The position numbers and the translations under genes are program-made. A stretch of DNA of 64,000 nucleotides from Alphaproteobacteria bacterium (GTDB lineage: Bacteria > Pseudomonadota > Alphaproteobacteria > UBA8366 > Aestuariispiraceae): contig JAWPMN010000001.1 in assembly GCA_033344895.1 (NCBI GenBank), positions 434,001-498,000 of the forward strand. The letters run 5' to 3'. The notes beneath the pieces are model-generated. The model had not been told where the DNA came from and ran no database searches. It saw nothing but the letters and a program-made list of their open reading frames with translations. This document shows positions 60,748 through 64,000 of the stretch, in pieces. The stretch's first letter is position 1. Each line of letters starts with the position of its first letter.

Positions 60748-61348
60748 GCGTCAGGAGGCACGCGTTCTTCTGCTCCATATCGAACAGATTGGCGTTGTGC
60801 GGCTCCAGGGCGCGGTCCCCGACACAGTCCGACACGACGATCGGACGGAAGCCATGGGACATGGCATCGACCACACTGGCCCGCACGCAGCCGCTGGTGA
60901 CCGCCCCGGCGACGAACAGGGAAATCACCCCGCGCTGCGCCAGCCAGGGCGCCAACATCGTACCGAAGAAGGCCGACGGCACGGTCTTGCGCACGACCAT
61001 TTCCCCCGCGACAGGCGTCAGTTCGTCGACGATCTGACTGGCGGGCGACGCCTCTTTCAACTTCAGCAGGTTCGGCACCTTGGCCGAAAAGATATTGGCG
61101 TCGGAATCGTCATCGGCATAGACGATCCGGCTGTGCGCAACCGGCCATCCGGCCCGGCGCGCATGGGCCAGCAAGGCTTCCGTCTGCGCGATGGCGGGCC
61201 GGATATTGCCACCCCCGAACATCTCCGGATCGGCGAACCCGTTCACGAAATCCACGATCAACAGCCCGTAGGGCGGGACAGGTTCCAGCGATTGGCCGAA
61301 GCCCTGCTTCCGGTACGGCACCAGCGTTTCACTCGCCGCGCCACTCAT
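60704..61348 (-). CDS. nicF: Maleamate amidohydrolase, isochorismatase family
   Basis: This 214-residue cysteine hydrolase has catalytic triad Asp33 (LIVDFVNGFAD), Lys121 (VVRKTVPSAFFGT) and Cys154 (TSGCVRASVVDAM). In this operon it should hydrolyse maleamate to maleate and ammonia, as NicF does in nicotinate breakdown and PicF in picolinate breakdown. The start overlaps the nicX stop (ATGA). Family members also include N-carbamoylsarcosine amidases, but context is decisive here. Confidence 0.88.
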   Translation of the reverse strand: MSGAASETLVPYRKQGFGQSLEPVPPYGLLIVDFVNGFADPEMFGGGNIRPAIAQTEALLAHARRAGWPVAHSRIVYADDDSDANIFSAKVPNLLKLKEASPASQIVDELTPVAGEMVVRKTVPSAFFGTMLAPWLAQRGVISLFVAGAVTSGCVRASVVDAMSHGFRPIVVSDCVGDRALEPHNANLFDMEQKNACLLTLTEALELPPSPRGA

Positions 61349-62385
61349 GCCGCATCCTCCACCACGCGTCCTTCGATCACGACCGGCGTACCGTCCAGTT
61401 CGACAGTGCAGTTCCGTAAGGGGATATCCATGTGGCAGGCCGTCGTGCGCGTGCCCCCGGCCTCGTTGTTCGGGCCCAGCGAGAACAGGAAGTTGCCCTC
61501 ATAGGCGCGGGCATCCATCGCGATCGTGGCCTCCCGGTCGTAAAGGCCCAGGGTCGACCATTTCGCCCGCGGCTGCAGCCCCCAGCCGATATGGGACATG
61601 GCATAGGCTTCCGGATCGTTGAAGCTGGCCATGTATTCACGCAGCAGGGCCGCGTCGACACCGCCCTCGATCTTGGTCGCGAAGCCGTTCTCGATGGTCA
61701 GGATGATCGGATCCTGCACATAGGATTTCTGCGGGATCAGGATGTCGCCGCGATCGATGACGATGGTCCCGTTGCTTTCGCCCTCATTGGGAAAGGTGAA
61801 GGTGAAGCCGCTGGGCCAGTGATCCCAGCGCCCCGGCTCGTCCACGAACCCATATTCCGCGATGGCCGGAAAATCACCGATCCTGAATGTGACGTCGGTC
61901 CCAGCGGCGGAGGTCGCACGCATGGTGCGCGCTGCCTCGATCCGGGCCTTTGCCTTCAAGACACGGGTCTTGTCCGCCTCGGTCGGCAGGATACGCGCCA
62001 GCACCTCCGGCGGCTCCACCGCCAGCAGGATCTTCGTACCGGTCTTCAGGATTTCGATCTGTTCCGGCGAGAACAGCAGGGTCATCAGGTCCAGGACCAG
62101 GTCGCTGGCCTCCAGGGCGGAGATCGCAGCCTTGTTGCCGGTCAGCGGCGTCTCGCCCAGATAGGCCAGCGCGTCGCGGCTCAACGCCTTTTCCCCGTTC
62201 ACCGGGGGCAGATCGATCTGACAGACGATGGCCCCCATCGACTGGGCGGCGATCTTGGCCGTCGACAGGTTTTGCGGGTGGGTATTCACGCTGGTCAGAA
62301 TGGTCACGGTCTGCCCGGCTTCCAATCTGGACAGGCGCAACACCTCCTTCCAGGCCTCGATCATCTGAAAATCGGCTATCGGCAT
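61345..62385 (-). CDS. nicX: 2,5-dihydroxypyridine 5,6-dioxygenase
   Basis: This 346-residue iron(II) ring-cleaving dioxygenase converts 2,5-dihydroxypyridine to N-formylmaleamate. Sequence stretches match Pseudomonas putida NicX as I know it (AVEPPEVLARILPTE, EPGRWDHWPSGF, SHIGWGLQPRA, CHMDIPLRNC), and the iron ligands His265, His318 and Asp320 fall at the same numbers. It follows nicD and overlaps nicF. Finding it fixes 2,5-dihydroxypyridine as the central intermediate of this locus. Confidence 0.95.
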   Translation of the reverse strand: MPIADFQMIEAWKEVLRLSRLEAGQTVTILTSVNTHPQNLSTAKIAAQSMGAIVCQIDLPPVNGEKALSRDALAYLGETPLTGNKAAISALEASDLVLDLMTLLFSPEQIEILKTGTKILLAVEPPEVLARILPTEADKTRVLKAKARIEAARTMRATSAAGTDVTFRIGDFPAIAEYGFVDEPGRWDHWPSGFTFTFPNEGESNGTIVIDRGDILIPQKSYVQDPIILTIENGFATKIEGGVDAALLREYMASFNDPEAYAMSHIGWGLQPRAKWSTLGLYDREATIAMDARAYEGNFLFSLGPNNEAGGTRTTACHMDIPLRNCTVELDGTPVVIEGRVVEDAA

Positions 62386-62406
62386 CTCTCACGCCTCCCG
62401 TTCGTT

Positions 62407-63228
62407 TCAGGCGACCGCCGCGCCGAGGAAATCGCCCAGCGCCCGGTACAGCCCTTCTTCGTCATCCCATGGAATCATGTGCCCGGCGTCGGTCACGGTC
62501 GCGGATTGCAGGGACGGCATCAGCCCTCGCAATTCGGCTTCGTCCTCATCCAGGATCACCCCGCCCTTGCCCGCTCGAATCAGCAGGGTCGGCTGATCCA
62601 CATGCGGAAAATCGCTGTGGAAATCGGTGGTATGGAACTCCTCGAAACTCTGGCGGATCGCCCGTGCGTCGCAGGTATGCAGCCATTCCGCCCGCAGCCG
62701 CAGTTGCTCCTCCGTCCAGGTCGGGCAATAGGCGCGCATCGCGTCATGATCCATGCCCAGGACCGCCTCTGCGATACTGTCCATGTACCAGGGCAGCTTC
62801 GACGGATACTCGCGACGGCCCGGTCCGGAAACCGGCGGGTCGACCAGCACCAGCCGCGTCGGATGCCCGGGGTGACGGCGGGCCGCCCGCATCGCGATGC
62901 GCCCCCCCATCGAATGACCCAGAATGCTATAGCGCTTTAGACCAAGGGCCTCGGCAAAGGCGACGACATCGTCCGCCTGGGCATCCAGCCCATAGTCCAG
63001 ATCATCCGACGCTTCCGACAGACCGCGGCCGCGGACATCCAGGATATAGGTGTCGAAGGTCCGGCCCAGTCTTTCGCCGACGAAGCCCCAGGTTATGGCC
63101 GGGCTGGTAATGCCCGGCACCAGAACGATCGGATCCAGATCCGAACGGACGCTTTCGTCGGCATAGCGCAGATAGTGCTGCCGGATGCCGTTTGCGCGGA
63201 CATTGCCGCCATATCGGTAATTGCTCAT
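62407..63228 (-). CDS. nicD: N-formylmaleamate deformylase
   Basis: This 273-residue alpha/beta hydrolase removes formate from N-formylmaleamate to give maleamate. The triad is Ser106 (LGHSMGGR), Asp130 (LVLVDPPVSGPG) and His250 (DAGHMIPWDD), and long stretches such as ANGIRQHYLRY and VPGITSPAITWGFV match NicD. It lies between nicE and nicX in pathway-consistent company. Confidence 0.95.
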   Translation of the reverse strand: MSNYRYGGNVRANGIRQHYLRYADESVRSDLDPIVLVPGITSPAITWGFVGERLGRTFDTYILDVRGRGLSEASDDLDYGLDAQADDVVAFAEALGLKRYSILGHSMGGRIAMRAARRHPGHPTRLVLVDPPVSGPGRREYPSKLPWYMDSIAEAVLGMDHDAMRAYCPTWTEEQLRLRAEWLHTCDARAIRQSFEEFHTTDFHSDFPHVDQPTLLIRAGKGGVILDEDEAELRGLMPSLQSATVTDAGHMIPWDDEEGLYRALGDFLGAAVA

Positions 63229-63244
63229 TTAACGTCTCCCCAAA

Positions 63245-63997
63245 TCAGTAGGCGCCGGACAACAGCGCCCCGCCCCCCGGCGCGCGGCGTTCCAGGCCCA
63301 GTTCCTTCAGCATCGCGTAGGTCGTGGCGATGGCGGCGGTCACGACCGGCTTGCCGGTACGCGCCTCAACCTCCTCAACCGCGGCCAGGGACGGCATCTG
63401 CACGCAGGCCGACAGGACGACGGCATCGACGTCCGCGGTCTTCAGACCGGACACGATTTCCGGCAGGTTCGACGGGTCATGGCGCCCGACATCCAGATTG
63501 TTCGGGATCTCCAGCGCCCGCCAGTCGCTGACTTCATAGCCTTCGTTTTCGATATAGCCGACCACGGTCTCGGTCAGGGGCTTCATATAGGGGGCGACCA
63601 GCGCGACCTTCTTCGCGCCCAGCACGCCGAGCGCGTCGCATAACGCCCCGGCCGACGTGACAACCGGCGCCGCCCCGCCATTGTCTACGGTCGCCTGGTG
63701 CAGGCGCGCCTGCGATTCCCGGTGATAGCCGTGCCCCATGGACATGATCGCCACGAGGCAGGCGTAACCCATGACGTCGACCCGTGCGTCCGATAGTTCC
63801 AGCGCGCAACGGTCCGACTGCGCATCCATCGCGGCCAGTTCCTCCTTCTTCACCGTCATCATGCGCATGCGGCTGGAATGGAAGGTAAAGCGCTCCGGCA
63901 GAATGACCTGGCGTGCATTCAGGATTGCCGGGATTTCGGTTTCCATGGTGGTGTTGGAGCTCGGGACGATCTGCCCGATCCGGTAGGATTTCTTCAT
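63245..63997 (-). CDS. nicE: Maleate cis-trans isomerase
   Basis: This 250-residue member of the Asp/Glu racemase superfamily isomerises maleate to fumarate. The start YRIGQIVPSSNTTMETEIP and the two catalytic cysteines Cys80 (MGYACLVA) and Cys198 (LSACVQMPS) are typical of NicE/MaiA. It is the first visible gene of nicE-nicD-nicX-nicF and starts three bases from the window edge; further genes, perhaps a decarboxylase, may lie upstream. Confidence 0.95.
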   Translation of the reverse strand: MKKSYRIGQIVPSSNTTMETEIPAILNARQVILPERFTFHSSRMRMMTVKKEELAAMDAQSDRCALELSDARVDVMGYACLVAIMSMGHGYHRESQARLHQATVDNGGAAPVVTSAGALCDALGVLGAKKVALVAPYMKPLTETVVGYIENEGYEVSDWRALEIPNNLDVGRHDPSNLPEIVSGLKTADVDAVVLSACVQMPSLAAVEEVEARTGKPVVTAAIATTYAMLKELGLERRAPGGGALLSGAY

Positions 63998-64000
63998 GAT

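Noticed and set aside
1-64000. CRISPR arrays, tRNA or rRNA genes, insertion sequences, phage genes
   Set aside because: No regularly spaced repeats, no tRNA-like or rRNA sequence, and no transposase, integrase or phage structural motif were seen in reading the window.

Overview
The window is GC-rich, densely packed chromosomal DNA with the gene content of a free-living, probably marine or soil alphaproteobacterium. It has many uptake systems (branched-chain ABC, polar amino acid ABC, tripartite tricarboxylate, TRAP), GntR/TetR/MarR/RpiR/AraC regulators beside catabolic operons, and multi-domain phosphorelay proteins. A Rhodospirillales-like host is an inference from this style, not a placement. 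I saw no rRNA, tRNA, CRISPR array, insertion sequence or prophage.

Layout. (1) 1-10256: end of a CoA-transferase gene, then a minus-strand operon with a TetR regulator, an acyl-CoA dehydrogenase, a complete branched-chain-type ABC transporter (livG, livH, livM, binding protein, livF), a fatty-acid-type acyl-CoA ligase inserted between livG and livH, and a PaaK-like protein. (2) 10509-19880: acid-sugar island. The minus operon tctC-tctB-tctA, small monooxygenase, metallo-beta-lactamase hydrolase, otnK, otnC faces a plus operon of a decarboxylating-dehydrogenase homologue, a Gfo/Idh oxidoreductase and a GntR regulator, with a GntR-type palindrome between them. (3) 19915-31029: signalling island with an OmpR-type regulator, an ethylene-receptor-like histidine kinase, a single-domain receiver, a hybrid kinase, a receiver-EAL protein, and two LytS-type hybrid kinases flanking an orphan Cache sensor. 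(4) 31139-40653: 4-hydroxyproline catabolism and uptake under a GntR regulator. (5) 40675-47618: quaternary-amine Rieske demethylase, RpiR regulator, dimethylglycine-dehydrogenase-like enzyme, enolase-superfamily enzyme and class III aminotransferase, plausibly feeding betaines such as hydroxyproline betaine into region 4. (6) 47656-63997: molybdenum hydroxylase, TRAP transporter, MarR regulator, Rieske oxygenase, AraC regulator and the complete lower maleamate pathway (nicE, nicD, nicX, nicF), which converts 2,5-dihydroxypyridine to fumarate.

The most striking item is in region 6. A single 944-residue protein contains, in order, a Rieske ferredoxin, a FAD/NAD ferredoxin reductase and a Rieske oxygenase alpha subunit, with the beta subunit encoded by the next, overlapping gene. 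Together with a three-subunit molybdenum hydroxylase and the nicX-type lower pathway, this resembles the picolinate (pic) route known from Alcaligenes faecalis JQ135, but with three of the four expected oxygenase components fused. CAGTATAC-type palindromes occur upstream of the TRAP operon, the fusion gene and the AraC gene, suggesting one regulon.

Other notable points: the ethylene-binding domain has all six key residues at exact ETR1 spacing; the dehydrogenase beside otnK/otnC has Phe where the family has its catalytic Tyr; one of two proline-racemase homologues has Ser/Thr in place of the Cys pair; and a [2Fe-2S] small subunit is fused to a CoxG-like domain.
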